From: Reclinomonas americana ATCC 50394
Lineage: Eukaryota; Jakobida; Jakobea; Jakobida
Reading direction: 5' to 3'
DNA length: 64,000 bases
NCBI GenBank assembly: GCA_048213135.1
Contig: PS015010.1
Coordinates: 310,001 to 374,000, forward strand
Shown here one piece after another: positions 42,039-51,701 of this stretch. Each line of letters begins with the position of its first letter. Within the stretch, counting starts at the first letter, position 1. Under the pieces are notes generated by a model. That model had not been told where the DNA came from, did no database searches, and saw nothing but the letters and a program-made list of their open reading frames with translations. The position numbers and the translations under genes were made by a program.

Positions 42039-44930
42039 TCATGCTTCAAGATAACTTTCCATCGGTTCGCAGGTACACACCAGGTTGCGGTCGCCGAAGG
42101 TATTGTTGATCCTGCCGATACTGGGCCAGAACTTGCCATGTGTAAGATAGGCCAGCGGGAAAGCGGCGTCCTGCCGGCTGTAGGCATGGTTCCACTCATC
42201 GGCACAAACCACTTGTTGCGTATGCGGCGCATGTTTCATAGGATTGTCTGTCTTGTCTGACCGGCCTTCTTCAATCGCTTTGATCTCCTGGTGAATGCTG
42301 ATCAGCGCTTCGCAAAAACGGTCCAGTTCTGCTTTGTCCTCGCTTTCGGTAGGTTCGATCATGATGGTGCCCGGTACCGGGAAACTCAGCGTAGGAGCGT
42401 GGAATCCATAATCCATCAGGCGTTTGGCCACGTCTTCGGCTTCAATGCCGGCGCTTGTTTTGAACGGACGCAACTCAACAATGAATTCATGGGCGCAATA
42501 CCCGTTGCTGCCGGTGTATAATATTTCGTAATGTTTTTCCAGCCTTGCCTTCATATAATTCGCATTCAGGATGGCGTACTCGGTTGCTTTTTTCACACCG
42601 TCACCGCCCAGCATTTTGATGTAGGCATAACTGATGAGCAGTATACTGGCGCTGCCAAAGGGTGCGGCAGATACGGCTGTTGTTGAAGTGCTGTTCACTT
42701 TCAGCGTATCGTTCACATTGTGACCGGGCAGGAAAGGTTTCAGTTTGTTGTTCACGCAAATGGGGCCTACACCCGGACCGCCGCCGCCGTGCGGTATGGC
42801 GAAGGTTTTGTGCAGGTTAAGGTGACATACATCAGCGCCAATGGCACCGGGGCTGGTCAAGCCCACCTGCGCATTCATATTGGCACCATCCATATACACC
42901 AACCCGCCATGATCATGAACGATCTTGCAGATCTTTTTGATACTTTCTTCAAATACACCGTGGGTACTTGGGTAAGTTACCATCAGACCGGAGAGGTTGT
43001 CTTTATGTTCAATAGCTTTCTGTTTCAGGTCATCCACATCTATATGTCCTTCAGCATCGCTTTTCACGACCACTACTTTCATGCCCGCCATGATGGCGCT
43101 GGCGGGGTTAGTGCCATGCGCTGAAATAGGAATGAGCACTACGTTGCGGTGCGCTTCATTGTTGTGCTGGTGATAAGCCCTTATGGCCAGCAGTCCTGCA
43201 TACTCGCCCTGGGCGCCGCTGTTGGGTTGTAAAGAACAGGCGGTAAACCCGGTGATGGTACTCAGGTAATTTTCCAACTGGGAAATGATGTACTGGTAGC
43301 CTTTGGTTTGCGATGCGGGAGCAAAAGGATGTATGCCTCCGAATTCGGGCCAGCTTACAGGGATCAGTTCTGTTGCGGCATTCAGCTTCATGGTACAACT
43401 GCCCAGCGAGATCATGGAGGTGTTCAGGCTAAGGTCTTTGTTCTCCAGTGACTTGATATACCGCATCATTTCGCTTTCGCTGTGGTGCGTATTGAAAACA
43501 GGATGGGTGAGGTAAGGAGAGGTTCTTTTGAGTGAAGCTTGTCCTGTATAGGCATCCGTATTGTTGTTGATGCTGATCTCCACCTCTTTGCCTTCTGCTT
43601 TTTTGAAAACAGAACGGATGATGCGGATGGTTTCTTTAACGCTGTTGGATGATACTTCATCAACAGAAAGACTTACGCTGCCATCGGCCTGGTAATGGAA
43701 ATTGGCTTTCTCCGATTCCGAGGCTTTACGGAAAGCTTCAATATTATTTACTTTAAAACTGATGGTGTCGAAGTAATGACTGTTACTAACGGTAACGCCT
43801 GACTGCTGTAAACCTTTGGCGATGGCGGCAGTAAGCGCATGTACGCGGAGGGCAATGCGGCGCAGGCCTTCCGGTCCATGGTATACAGCATACATCGCGG
43901 CCATATTGGCGAGCAATGCCTGGGCGGTACAGATGTTGGAAGTAGCTTTTTCACGTTTGATGTGCTGCTCACGCGTTTGCAGGGCCATACGCAACGCCCT
44001 GTTATTCTGGGCATCGATACTTACGCCGATGATGCGGCCGGGGATACCACGTTTGAATTCGTCTTTGGTAGCGAAGAAGGCGGCATGCGGACCACCATAT
44101 CCCAGCGGAACGCCGAAGCGCTGTGCGGAACCTACGGCCACATCTGCACCCAGTTCGCCGGGTGATGTGAGGAGGGTAAGTGCCAGCAGGTCGGTGGCCA
44201 TAACGGCATAACCGTTTATGCTGTGTACTTTATCGATGAATGTTTTATACTCTTCAACAGAACCTTTGCTGTTGGGGTATTGAACGATAGCGCCGAAATA
44301 GGTTTCATCCAATGCGGCATTGCTGTAATCGCCGTACACCAGTTCAATGCCGATAGGGGCGGCCCTGGTGATGAGCACCTGTTTGGTCTGTTCAAAAATG
44401 TGCTGGTCCACGAAAAATTTAGGGGAACTGATCACTTCCGATTTGTTCTTGTGGTGGAACAACATGGCCATGGCTTCAGCAGCGGCGGTAGCTTCATCAA
44501 GCAGGCTCGCGTTGGCCAGTTCCAGGCCTGTGAGATCGCATACCATGGTCTGGTAGTTGAGCAGGCTCTCCAGCCTTCCTTGGGAAATTTCGGCCTGGTA
44601 AGGTGTGTATTGTGTATACCAGCCCGGGTTCTCAAATACATTGCGGAGGATCACACTGGGGGTGATGGTATTGTAATATCCTTGGCCGATAAAGGTTTGG
44701 AACACTTTATTCCTCGCGGCAATCTTTTTCAGTTCGGCGAGGTATTCGAATTCGGTTTGGGCCGCGGGCAGTTTCAGTGGTTTCTTTAACCGGATGCCTT
44801 CAGGCACGGTCTGGCTGATGAGTGTATCAAGAGAATCTACTCCAATGGTCGCCAGCATGGCGCTGGTTTCGGTTTCATTGGGCCCGATATGACGGCCTGC
44901 GAATTCGTGTTGTTGATCGAATGGATGCAT
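42039..44930 (-). CDS. gcvP: Glycine dehydrogenase (aminomethyl-transferring), P-protein
   Basis: A 963-residue full-length single-chain P-protein of the glycine cleavage system. It decarboxylates glycine with pyridoxal phosphate and passes the aminomethyl group to the lipoyl H-protein. [16 protein letters not shown]-like N-terminus ([16 protein letters not shown]), [18 protein letters not shown], and near residue 700 the Schiff-base block [18 protein letters not shown] are visible, as is the C-terminal [15 protein letters not shown] -7 box TAACTTTG on the minus strand (44982-44989) lies 52 bases upstream. No gcvT or gcvH is nearby, and no glycine riboswitch is seen in the short leader. Confidence 0.97.
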   Translation of the reverse strand: MHPFDQQHEFAGRHIGPNETETSAMLATIGVDSLDTLISQTVPEGIRLKKPLKLPAAQTEFEYLAELKKIAARNKVFQTFIGQGYYNTITPSVILRNVFENPGWYTQYTPYQAEISQGRLESLLNYQTMVCDLTGLELANASLLDEATAAAEAMAMLFHHKNKSEVISSPKFFVDQHIFEQTKQVLITRAAPIGIELVYGDYSNAALDETYFGAIVQYPNSKGSVEEYKTFIDKVHSINGYAVMATDLLALTLLTSPGELGADVAVGSAQRFGVPLGYGGPHAAFFATKDEFKRGIPGRIIGVSIDAQNNRALRMALQTREQHIKREKATSNICTAQALLANMAAMYAVYHGPEGLRRIALRVHALTAAIAKGLQQSGVTVSNSHYFDTISFKVNNIEAFRKASESEKANFHYQADGSVSLSVDEVSSNSVKETIRIIRSVFKKAEGKEVEISINNNTDAYTGQASLKRTSPYLTHPVFNTHHSESEMMRYIKSLENKDLSLNTSMISLGSCTMKLNAATELIPVSWPEFGGIHPFAPASQTKGYQYIISQLENYLSTITGFTACSLQPNSGAQGEYAGLLAIRAYHQHNNEAHRNVVLIPISAHGTNPASAIMAGMKVVVVKSDAEGHIDVDDLKQKAIEHKDNLSGLMVTYPSTHGVFEESIKKICKIVHDHGGLVYMDGANMNAQVGLTSPGAIGADVCHLNLHKTFAIPHGGGGPGVGPICVNNKLKPFLPGHNVNDTLKVNSTSTTAVSAAPFGSASILLISYAYIKMLGGDGVKKATEYAILNANYMKARLEKHYEILYTGSNGYCAHEFIVELRPFKTSAGIEAEDVAKRLMDYGFHAPTLSFPVPGTIMIEPTESEDKAELDRFCEALISIHQEIKAIEEGRSDKTDNPMKHAPHTQQVVCADEWNHAYSRQDAAFPLAYLTHGKFWPSIGRINNTFGDRNLVCTCEPMESYLEA

Positions 44931-45180
44931 AAGATGTAGCTGTTATTTAAAGATCATCGGCAATGTGAGAAAAAGCCGCCGCAAAGTTAAGAAGATAGGG
45001 GCAAAAAAATGGCCGGCTGTGAGAAGCTGTATTTTGCTGTGGATAAGTGGGCGGCATATAGTAGGTAAAAGTTGAATGCCTCTTTATGATTCTGAAAAGA
45101 TTGTCCCCATCTGTTAGTGAAAAACCAAGATTATTTATACAAATTTGCACGGGATTCAACATTTCCCGTATTAACTGTTT

Positions 45181-46011
45181 ATGGATACTTCTGCCTGTGC
45201 CAACTGTTCCACACCCCTGGAAACAGCTTACCAGTTTTGCCCGCATTGCGGACAAAAATCGCCCGTACACCGGTTAACCTCCGCTCATTTCCTGCACGAA
45301 GGTTTTCATGCAGTAACCCATACGGATAAAGGCATCTTCTATCTTCTTAAAAGCCTGGCCACACACCCGGGAAGGGTAGCCCGAGAATATATGGCCGGAC
45401 GCCGCAAGAAATATTTCAACCCTTTTACCTTCTTCCTCCTGGTTATGGGGTTATTCGTTTTCCTGAACACCTACTTTAATCAGGAGACCATTCACCGTAA
45501 GCCTGATCCCGCCATACTTCAGCAAATTCCTACAGAGCAAGGACGTCAGAAATACCTGGTCATGCTGGAAAGAAGCAATACCATTAACGGGTTCTTTACC
45601 AAAAACGGCAACATCGTAGCCATGTTCGCTATGCCGTTTATCGCCCTGCTGACCTGGATCTTTTACCGCAAACGGCAATACAATTACGCGGAACACCTCA
45701 CGGCGAATCTCATCTTCCTGTCGTTCATGAACCTCGTATTCACGCTTACCATATTTCCCCTGCAGTCGTTTTTCAGAAATACGGGAGTGGGTGGCCTGCT
45801 GGTGCTGGCGGGACTGTTCTGGCAACTGCTGTATATGTGGTGGGCTTTCAATGGTTTCCTGCAACTGCGCACAGCAGGGGAGCGGTTCCGGTCTTTCCTG
45901 GTCAGCCTCACCTGTCTTGCGGGATGGATGATCGTATCCATGAGTTTTATCGCTATCTATATCTACCGCAGCCCGCAGTTCTATAAATTTTTTACAAGAA
46001 TGATGGGATAG
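45181..46011 (+). CDS. DUF3667 zinc-ribbon membrane protein
   Basis: A 276-residue protein with an N-terminal zinc ribbon, CANCSTPLETAYQFCPHCGQ (residues ~5-24), then HFLHEGFHAVTHTDKGIFYL and HPGRVAREYMAGRRKKYFNP, the DUF3667 signature. About five membrane spans follow. Function unknown. The 250-base spacer before it (44931-45180) holds the gcvP promoter region and nothing else I can support. Confidence 0.87.
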   Translation: MDTSACANCSTPLETAYQFCPHCGQKSPVHRLTSAHFLHEGFHAVTHTDKGIFYLLKSLATHPGRVAREYMAGRRKKYFNPFTFFLLVMGLFVFLNTYFNQETIHRKPDPAILQQIPTEQGRQKYLVMLERSNTINGFFTKNGNIVAMFAMPFIALLTWIFYRKRQYNYAEHLTANLIFLSFMNLVFTLTIFPLQSFFRNTGVGGLLVLAGLFWQLLYMWWAFNGFLQLRTAGERFRSFLVSLTCLAGWMIVSMSFIAIYIYRSPQFYKFFTRMMG

Positions 46012-46026
46012 TAACTTTGCAGTACC

Positions 46027-46512
46027 ATGGCAGACGACCTTTTACATAACTGGCAAAAAAAATCGGCCGACAGGAAGAAACTGTACAAGCAATTGCTGCA
46101 CCGTGCCGACAAGAATAAAGTGCTGAAGTTGTTGCCGGACCTGGATGAGGAAGCTTATGAAAAGGTAGACTGCCTGCAATGCGCCAACTGCTGCAAAAAT
46201 TATTCACCCCGTTTTAAAACGCCGGATATTAAACGTATTGCCCGGCACCTGCGGATGAAGGAGAGTGATTTTATCGATACCTACCTGCACATCGATAATG
46301 AAGGTGACTATGTACTGCAAACCAAACCCTGCCCGTTCCTGGGAACCGATAACTACTGCAGCATATACGAAGTGCGCCCGTCAGACTGCAGCCGTTTCCC
46401 CTATACCAATGAGGATGTGATCATCAAACGCCAGTCGCTTACACTAACGAACAGCAGTTTCTGCCCCATTACTTATTATGTACTGGAGCGGTTGTTACAG
46501 GAAGTGAAATGA
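46027..46512 (+). CDS. YkgJ-family cysteine-cluster protein
   Basis: A 161-residue protein of the YkgJ/CxxCxxCC type. VDCLQCANCCKNYSPRFKTP contains the first cysteine group, and KPCPFLGTDNYCSIYEVRPS with DCSRFPYT gives the rest, so it probably binds an iron-sulfur cluster or zinc. Its substrate is unknown. The gene starts 15 bases after the DUF3667 gene and probably shares its transcript. Confidence 0.87.
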   Translation: MADDLLHNWQKKSADRKKLYKQLLHRADKNKVLKLLPDLDEEAYEKVDCLQCANCCKNYSPRFKTPDIKRIARHLRMKESDFIDTYLHIDNEGDYVLQTKPCPFLGTDNYCSIYEVRPSDCSRFPYTNEDVIIKRQSLTLTNSSFCPITYYVLERLLQEVK

Positions 46513-46518
46513 TTCATT

Positions 46519-47418
46519 TTATTTTTCAGTGATCTCCGCGTAAGCTGCGTTCAGCGGCCGTTCTATGCCATCGCCTTTCCATTCGGGGGAGCCGGGTATC
46601 TCGGTAGTTTTCAATATTTCTTCTTTGGTTTTACCGGCTTTGACAGCGCCTTCCACGTAATTGTACATATCGCTGAGGTACTTGGCAAAGGCTCGGATGT
46701 CTTCTTTCTTGATCACAACATCATACCCAGTCGCCGCATGTCCGCACACGAACTGTGTTTTATCACTGAAGGTTTCTACAGTACGATTCAGCACCGATAT
46801 CCAGCTTTTAACATGTGCGCCCGCTTTACGGTCTACATAAGGATGACGCCTGTTGAATACCAGGTCGCCCATATGAATGATGTTGGCATTTTCAAAATGA
46901 ACGATACTGTCGCCATTGGTATGCCCGGCGCCGAAATAATGCAGGGATATTTTTTCCTTGTCAATATTGGCGCTCCAGGTGTCTTTATAAATATCGGTTG
47001 GATACAATTGCTTGTCTTCTGATTTGTTCTGCACAGCCGCATTCTGCTGGTTGATCTTCGAATTTTCATGGGCCAGTACCTTAGCCACAATATCTTTAAA
47101 CGCGATATTGCCCGAGGTATGATCGCCATGGTGATGCGTATTGATGAGCATGTTGAAACCGGCGGTGGTCTTCTTGCTCAGTTCATCGATCAGGTGCGGC
47201 GCCGTATCCGGGAACTGGCTGTCGACCACCACTACACCCGACCCGGTTAGGGTGAACAATATCGTTCCGCCTTTTTCAGTGAAGATGCCCGCATTGTCGC
47301 TCAGCATACGGATGTTGTACTCCCTGCCGGACAGGAAAGCGGCAAGATTACTTTTATTGAGGAGCATAAGCCCGGCAAGGGTAAGCCCGGAATGACGGAG
47401 GAATTGTTTACGGTGCAT
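46519..47418 (-). CDS. Exported metallo-beta-lactamase-fold hydrolase
   Basis: A 299-residue MBL-fold protein. The metal motif is THHHGDHTSGN (about residues 93-103), with the later ligands in HYFGAGHTNGDSIVHF and VCGHAATGYD. The N-terminus MHRKQFLRHSGLTLAGLMLL is Tat-like but with RK instead of RR, so export is likely and the route uncertain. I use the Met at 47418; the upstream 15 codons are not conserved in kind. The substrate is unknown; closest types act as lactonases, thioesterases or B3-like hydrolases. Confidence 0.8.
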   Translation of the reverse strand: MHRKQFLRHSGLTLAGLMLLNKSNLAAFLSGREYNIRMLSDNAGIFTEKGGTILFTLTGSGVVVVDSQFPDTAPHLIDELSKKTTAGFNMLINTHHHGDHTSGNIAFKDIVAKVLAHENSKINQQNAAVQNKSEDKQLYPTDIYKDTWSANIDKEKISLHYFGAGHTNGDSIVHFENANIIHMGDLVFNRRHPYVDRKAGAHVKSWISVLNRTVETFSDKTQFVCGHAATGYDVVIKKEDIRAFAKYLSDMYNYVEGAVKAGKTKEEILKTTEIPGSPEWKGDGIERPLNAAYAEITEK

Positions 47419-47489
47419 GGGGTGGAGGTTTTTAAGAATGGTAATGTACAAAAAACCAGCCACTTTTTACTGGATGTGTCAATGGAATA

Positions 47490-47587
47490 ATGTGCGGATA
47501 TGCGAATGGTATATGAACATTGCTTTTATAGGTGGAAGTAATTATTGAGAAGCCAGACCCCATTAGCACATCTGCATATCCACACAT
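47490..47587. repeat. Intergenic palindrome, GCACATCTGCATATC family, copy 1
   Basis: Arms ATGTGCGGATATGC (47490-47503) and GCATATCCACACAT (47574-47587) pair over 14 bases with one G-T type mismatch. The right side carries further words of the family (TTAGCACATCTGCATATCC). It ends 3 bases before the stop of the minus-strand MFS gene, so its RNA could form the 3' hairpin of that transcript. Confidence 0.7.
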
Positions 47588-47590
47588 CGT

Positions 47591-48799
47591 TTAATACGCC
47601 ACCTTCTTCAACTTGGGAAACCTCAGCCATGTACCACCCACAACCATCACCGACATGATGCCTCCAAAAATGATGGCGGGAATAGTGCCCATCCACCGTG
47701 AAGTGATACCGCTTTCAAATTGGCCCAGTTCATTGGAAGAATTGATGAAGATCATATTGATGGAAGATACACGGCCACGCAGTTCATCGGGAGTGCTCAA
47801 TTGCGCAATGGTACCCCTTACCACCACGCTGATGCCATCAAAGAAACCCGCCACGGCCAGCGCCAGGAAACTGAGCCAGTATACTTCAGAAAATCCAAAG
47901 ATGATGATGCACAAACCAAATCCTGCAACGGACAACAGCATTTTCAGTCCCTGCCTGTTGCGCATGGGGAACCACAGCAGGATAAGGATACTCACCAGGC
48001 TGCCGATGTCCATGGCCGCGTTGAGGAAGCCGTAACCGATAGGCCCGGCACGTAATATTTTATCGGCCACTTCAGGTATGAAAGCAGCGGCACCGCCAAA
48101 AAGAACAGCGAAAAGATCAAGCGAGATCACACCCAACAAATTTTTATTGTTCCACACAAAACTGAATCCCAGTTTAATGGATTGGAGTGTGGGTTCTTTG
48201 CTCACATTGCTTGGTGGTTTGGGATGAAGATAATAAGCAAAACAACCACCCGCCATAATAAGCCCGGCGGCAATGAAGTAAGCGTTGGAAATACCGGCAA
48301 GCGCAATCAGCAAACCTCCGCCTGCGTGCCCCGCGATGGAGGACACCAGCCAGGTGGAAGAATTGAAAGAGATCGCTTTTTGCAGTTGCTCCCTTTTTAC
48401 AATGGCGGCGATCATACTGTTGGAAGCCGGACCGGCAAAAGAACGGATGATGCCCGTGCAGAACACAACCGATAGAATAGCAGCTATGCGAACACTGAGC
48501 GGTATATCCAGTTGCGGCAGGCTGATAGCAGCCAGTGCCAGGGCGCACAACAGGTAAAAAGCATAGGACCACACCAGGATGCCTCTTTTATCGTGCCTGT
48601 CGATATAATGACCGGAATACAAAGCGGCCAGCACAGCGGGAACAAATTCCACCAGCCCGGCAATGCCCACCATATAGGTATTGGCCAGGTGGAACATCTG
48701 GTAAATGACAATGGTGGTGATCATACGAAGGCCGAGCGTAAAGAACAGCCTGGCCAGTATGAAGTGCCAGAATTCCTTGGGTAGAAAACGTTGGTTCAT
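47591..48799 (-). CDS. MFS exporter (MFS_3/EntS-like)
   Basis: A 402-residue, 12-span facilitator. FFTLGLRMITTIVIYQMFHL in TM1, YSGHYIDRHDKRGILVWSYA (motif A) and RSFAGPASNSMIAAIVKREQ (TM4-5) match the enterobactin-exporter-like MFS_3 group. The substrate is unknown; no siderophore genes are near. It lies 9 bases after the deoxynucleoside kinase gene on the same strand. Confidence 0.87.
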   Translation of the reverse strand: MNQRFLPKEFWHFILARLFFTLGLRMITTIVIYQMFHLANTYMVGIAGLVEFVPAVLAALYSGHYIDRHDKRGILVWSYAFYLLCALALAAISLPQLDIPLSVRIAAILSVVFCTGIIRSFAGPASNSMIAAIVKREQLQKAISFNSSTWLVSSIAGHAGGGLLIALAGISNAYFIAAGLIMAGGCFAYYLHPKPPSNVSKEPTLQSIKLGFSFVWNNKNLLGVISLDLFAVLFGGAAAFIPEVADKILRAGPIGYGFLNAAMDIGSLVSILILLWFPMRNRQGLKMLLSVAGFGLCIIIFGFSEVYWLSFLALAVAGFFDGISVVVRGTIAQLSTPDELRGRVSSINMIFINSSNELGQFESGITSRWMGTIPAIIFGGIMSVMVVGGTWLRFPKLKKVAY

Positions 48800-48808
48800 G
48801 GTTGTCGT

Positions 48809-49441
48809 TTACGGCAGCGAAATATAATGCTGCCCGTCTTCGTATTCTTTATCCAGCGCGTCTGTGATCACTTTCATATGTTCCTCGTTGGTGAGGAAAT
48901 CGGCGTTGCTGGCATCAACAAAAAGTGTTTTGATGTTGTGCTGCTTGATATATTGTGTATAGGTCTCCTGCAGGCTGAACAGGTAATCGGAAGGAATACT
49001 CTGTTCATATTCCCGGTTACGTTTTTTGATATTCTCCTGCAATTTATTGACAGGCGTATGCAGGTAGATCAGTATATCCGGCTGTACGATCTGCGGGTTG
49101 ATGATCTCGAACAATTTCTGGTAGAGACGAAACTCTTCATCCGGCAGATTCACCTTGGCAAAAAGCAGGCACTTGGTGAACAGGTAATCGGATATAGTCA
49201 CGTTCTGAAACATGTCCTTGGTCTGCAGCAGTTCTTTCAGCTGCTTATACCTTTCCGCCATAAAAAACAGTTCCAGCGGGAAAGCATACTGATCGGGATT
49301 TTGGTAAAATTTCGGCAGGAAGGGGTTGTCGGCAAATTCTTCCAGGATGAGCCTGGCATTGTAATGTTTGCTGAGCAGGTGCGACAAAGTGGTTTTGCCG
49401 GCACCTATATTTCCTTCTATAACTACGAAATTGTACTTCAT
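48809..49441 (-). CDS. Deoxynucleoside kinase
   Basis: A 210-residue kinase that phosphorylates deoxyribonucleosides (probably deoxyadenosine or deoxyguanosine) for salvage. The P-loop GNIGAGKTT is at residues 10-18, the EEFADNPFLPKFY block follows, ISDYLFTKCLLFAKVNL contains the DRS/DY region, and QENIKKRNREYEQSI has the lid arginines. In this phylum such kinases often adjoin folK, as here (51-base gap). Confidence 0.88.
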   Translation of the reverse strand: MKYNFVVIEGNIGAGKTTLSHLLSKHYNARLILEEFADNPFLPKFYQNPDQYAFPLELFFMAERYKQLKELLQTKDMFQNVTISDYLFTKCLLFAKVNLPDEEFRLYQKLFEIINPQIVQPDILIYLHTPVNKLQENIKKRNREYEQSIPSDYLFSLQETYTQYIKQHNIKTLFVDASNADFLTNEEHMKVITDALDKEYEDGQHYISLP

Positions 49442-49492
49442 GTTTGACTAACGGGCGAGGTTGCAAAATAAGGGTAAAGACCTGTTCAGTCA

Positions 49493-49972
49493 TCAAAACT
49501 TTTTCACATCCAGCGGATCGGTGCATTCCAGCAGCAGCTGGTGGATGCTTTTGCCGGATACGGGATGATGGAAACCCGGTGATAATTCGTTCAGCGGTAC
49601 CAGTACAAAACGGCGGTTCGGTACCTGCGGGTGCGGTACCTGCAGGTCGTTCTGGGAGATCACATCATGGTTATAGAAAAGTATGTCGATGTCAATCACA
49701 CGGGGTGCGTTCTTCTCTGTTCTGATCCTGCCCATTTCCTTTTCAATGTCCAGCAGAGCCTGCATAACTTCCTGCGCTGTGTGCAACGTATCGGCAATGA
49801 GTACCTGGTTCAGGAAATCCGGCTGATCGGTTTTACCCCAGGCAGCAGTCTGGTAAATGGAAGAATAGCGTAATACATTACCCACCCGCCGGTGTACCTC
49901 CTTTCTTGCCTGCTGCAACTGCTTTTCGGGATGGTTCATATTGCTTCCCAGGGAGAGATAGATCCTGTTCAT
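49493..49972 (-). CDS. folK: 2-amino-4-hydroxy-6-hydroxymethyldihydropteridine diphosphokinase
   Basis: A 159-residue HPPK of folate synthesis that transfers pyrophosphate from ATP to 6-hydroxymethyl-7,8-dihydropterin. YLSLGSNMNHPEKQLQQAR, NQVLIADTLHTAQEVMQALL, RIRTEKNAPRVIDIDILFYN with the Mg-binding Asp pair, and HPQVPNRRFVLVPLNEL are all present. It is the first gene of the folK-kinase-MFS minus-strand operon. Confidence 0.95.
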   Translation of the reverse strand: MNRIYLSLGSNMNHPEKQLQQARKEVHRRVGNVLRYSSIYQTAAWGKTDQPDFLNQVLIADTLHTAQEVMQALLDIEKEMGRIRTEKNAPRVIDIDILFYNHDVISQNDLQVPHPQVPNRRFVLVPLNELSPGFHHPVSGKSIHQLLLECTDPLDVKKF

Positions 49973-50079
49973 AAAGGGAACTGTTTTACCATGCGCTGCA
50001 AGATAGGTTCATTATGTGTAAGCTTTAATTTCATGAAATGCTTTTTTACCAATAGTTTTACACCTCAATTCAGCCGCCC

Positions 50080-51189
50080 ATGCAAAGATACAGCCAGGTA
50101 AGGGCCATGCTGGCCATCACCAAAGCCAGCCTCAGGGCCATTTTCCGCAGTCCTTCCGCAGTCGTTTTCAGTTTTGTGTTTCCGTTCATTTTTATCCTGG
50201 TATTCGGCTTTATCGGCAACAGCGGAGGAATACCTACTTACCGCGTGGTCATCGATCCGGCAAGCGATACCATCAATCCTTTATTCAAAGCCATCTCCGC
50301 CAATAAACAATTGCGTATCGTTACTTATCCCGATACAGCCGAATTGCGCTCGGCACAGGTGAAGGGCAGGGTAGCCGCGGTGATCACCATCAGCAAAACA
50401 GGACAGCCTTCACCGGCCTATACTTACCGCATCAAAAGCACCAATGCCAGCGATGATAAATGGCCGCAGGTAAAAGCCATACTCAATACCATCAACAACA
50501 AACTCAGCGATACCATCTTCAGCAACCGCCCGGTACTGGCGAAGGAAGATGCCAGGGAAGGCGATATTGAAGTGGTGCGGGAATATAAAACGATCGATTT
50601 CATATTACCCGGTCAGCTGGGTTTCTCACTGCTGAGTTCCGGCGTGTTTGGTGTAGCCTTCATGTTCTTTAATCTGAGGAATACACTGGTGCTGAAACGC
50701 TTTTTCGCCACACCCATCAGCCGTTCTTATATCGTTATGGGAGAAGGCCTCAGCCGGGTGATCTTTCAAATGGTAACAGCGATTGTGATCATACTGGTAG
50801 GACATTTTCTTTTCGATTTCACACTGGTAAAAGGAGTGGAGACCTTTCTTGAAATGCTGGTTCTGAGTTTTATCGGCCTGATGATATTCATGGGATTTGG
50901 TTTCATCGTAAGCGGACTGGCGAAGAATGACAGTACCATTCCGCCTTTTGCCAACCTCATCACTTTACCGCAATTCCTGCTGGGTGGTACTTTCTTTTCG
51001 ATAGATGTATTTCCTAAATGGCTGCAACCCATTTCCAGGGCGCTGCCGCTGACGCATCTCAACACCGCCATGCGCAGTGTGGCATTTGAAGGGCAGAACC
51101 TCTGGCAGGTGCGCAACGAGATAGGCATCCTGCTGCTGTGGGGCGTAGTGGTATATTTTGTGGCGATCCGCGTATTTAAATGGGAATAA
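50080..51189 (+). CDS. ABC-2-type permease
   Basis: A 369-residue ABC exporter membrane subunit. One N-terminal helix (AVVFSFVFPFIFILVFGFIG), a large periplasmic domain (residues ~45-180), and five more helices from QLGFSLLSSGVFGVAFMFFN to LLLWGVVVYFVAIRVFKW. The signature LPQFLLGGTFFSIDVFPKWL with LQPISRALPLTHLN is typical. No ATPase gene is adjacent, so it must partner with one elsewhere. It is 2 bases from the next gene. Confidence 0.87.
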   Translation: MQRYSQVRAMLAITKASLRAIFRSPSAVVFSFVFPFIFILVFGFIGNSGGIPTYRVVIDPASDTINPLFKAISANKQLRIVTYPDTAELRSAQVKGRVAAVITISKTGQPSPAYTYRIKSTNASDDKWPQVKAILNTINNKLSDTIFSNRPVLAKEDAREGDIEVVREYKTIDFILPGQLGFSLLSSGVFGVAFMFFNLRNTLVLKRFFATPISRSYIVMGEGLSRVIFQMVTAIVIILVGHFLFDFTLVKGVETFLEMLVLSFIGLMIFMGFGFIVSGLAKNDSTIPPFANLITLPQFLLGGTFFSIDVFPKWLQPISRALPLTHLNTAMRSVAFEGQNLWQVRNEIGILLLWGVVVYFVAIRVFKWE

Positions 51190-51191
51190 TT

Positions 51192-51701
51192 ATGAAACTG
51201 GTCAAACTGGCGCTCATCAGCTTTCTTTTCTTTTTTGTCCTGTTCACTTTGATCGGGCTGCTGTTCCCGTCACATATACGTGTGGCTAATTCCATTGTGG
51301 TGAACAAAGACCGGGAAACGGTGAAACGTGCGCTGCAACTGAATTCCGGCTGGTCGGGATGGCACCCCGCTTTACAGGATGGCCAACTGCTGAATGCGGA
51401 TAAGGGCAAAGCGGTGATTGAATCGGGAGGAAGGGAACTGTATATCTACGACAGGCAGACCGACAGCAACAGTGTTTCTTTTTTACAGGAAAGCGGCGGG
51501 TCGGTAACCGAAACGAAGATCATGCTGCTGCCCGTAAATGCGGCTTCACAAACACAGGTGGTATGGCATGAAACACAAAAACTGAAATGGTATCCCTGGG
51601 ACAGGTTCAAAGGCCTCGTTCTTGAAAAAGCGAAGAAGAATTACCTCGATACGGTACTCCATCGTTTCAAAAATTATATGGATACTGCGAACATCCGTTA
51701 A
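51192..51701 (+). CDS. SRPBCC-fold membrane-anchored protein
   Basis: A 169-residue protein: an N-terminal anchor (LVKLALISFLFFFVLFTLIG) followed by a START/SRPBCC-like domain (VANSIVVNKDRETVKRALQL; GWSGWHPALQDG; VWHETQKLKWYPWDRFKGLV). The ATG at 51192 is used. It follows the permease after 2 bases and is probably cotranscribed. Ligand unknown. Its stop overlaps that of the convergent anmK by four bases. Confidence 0.75.
   Translation: MKLVKLALISFLFFFVLFTLIGLLFPSHIRVANSIVVNKDRETVKRALQLNSGWSGWHPALQDGQLLNADKGKAVIESGGRELYIYDRQTDSNSVSFLQESGGSVTETKIMLLPVNAASQTQVVWHETQKLKWYPWDRFKGLVLEKAKKNYLDTVLHRFKNYMDTANIR

Noticed and set aside
44931-45180. Glycine riboswitch before gcvP
   Set aside because: The leader from the likely -7 box to the start codon is only about 50 bases and shows no tandem aptamer.
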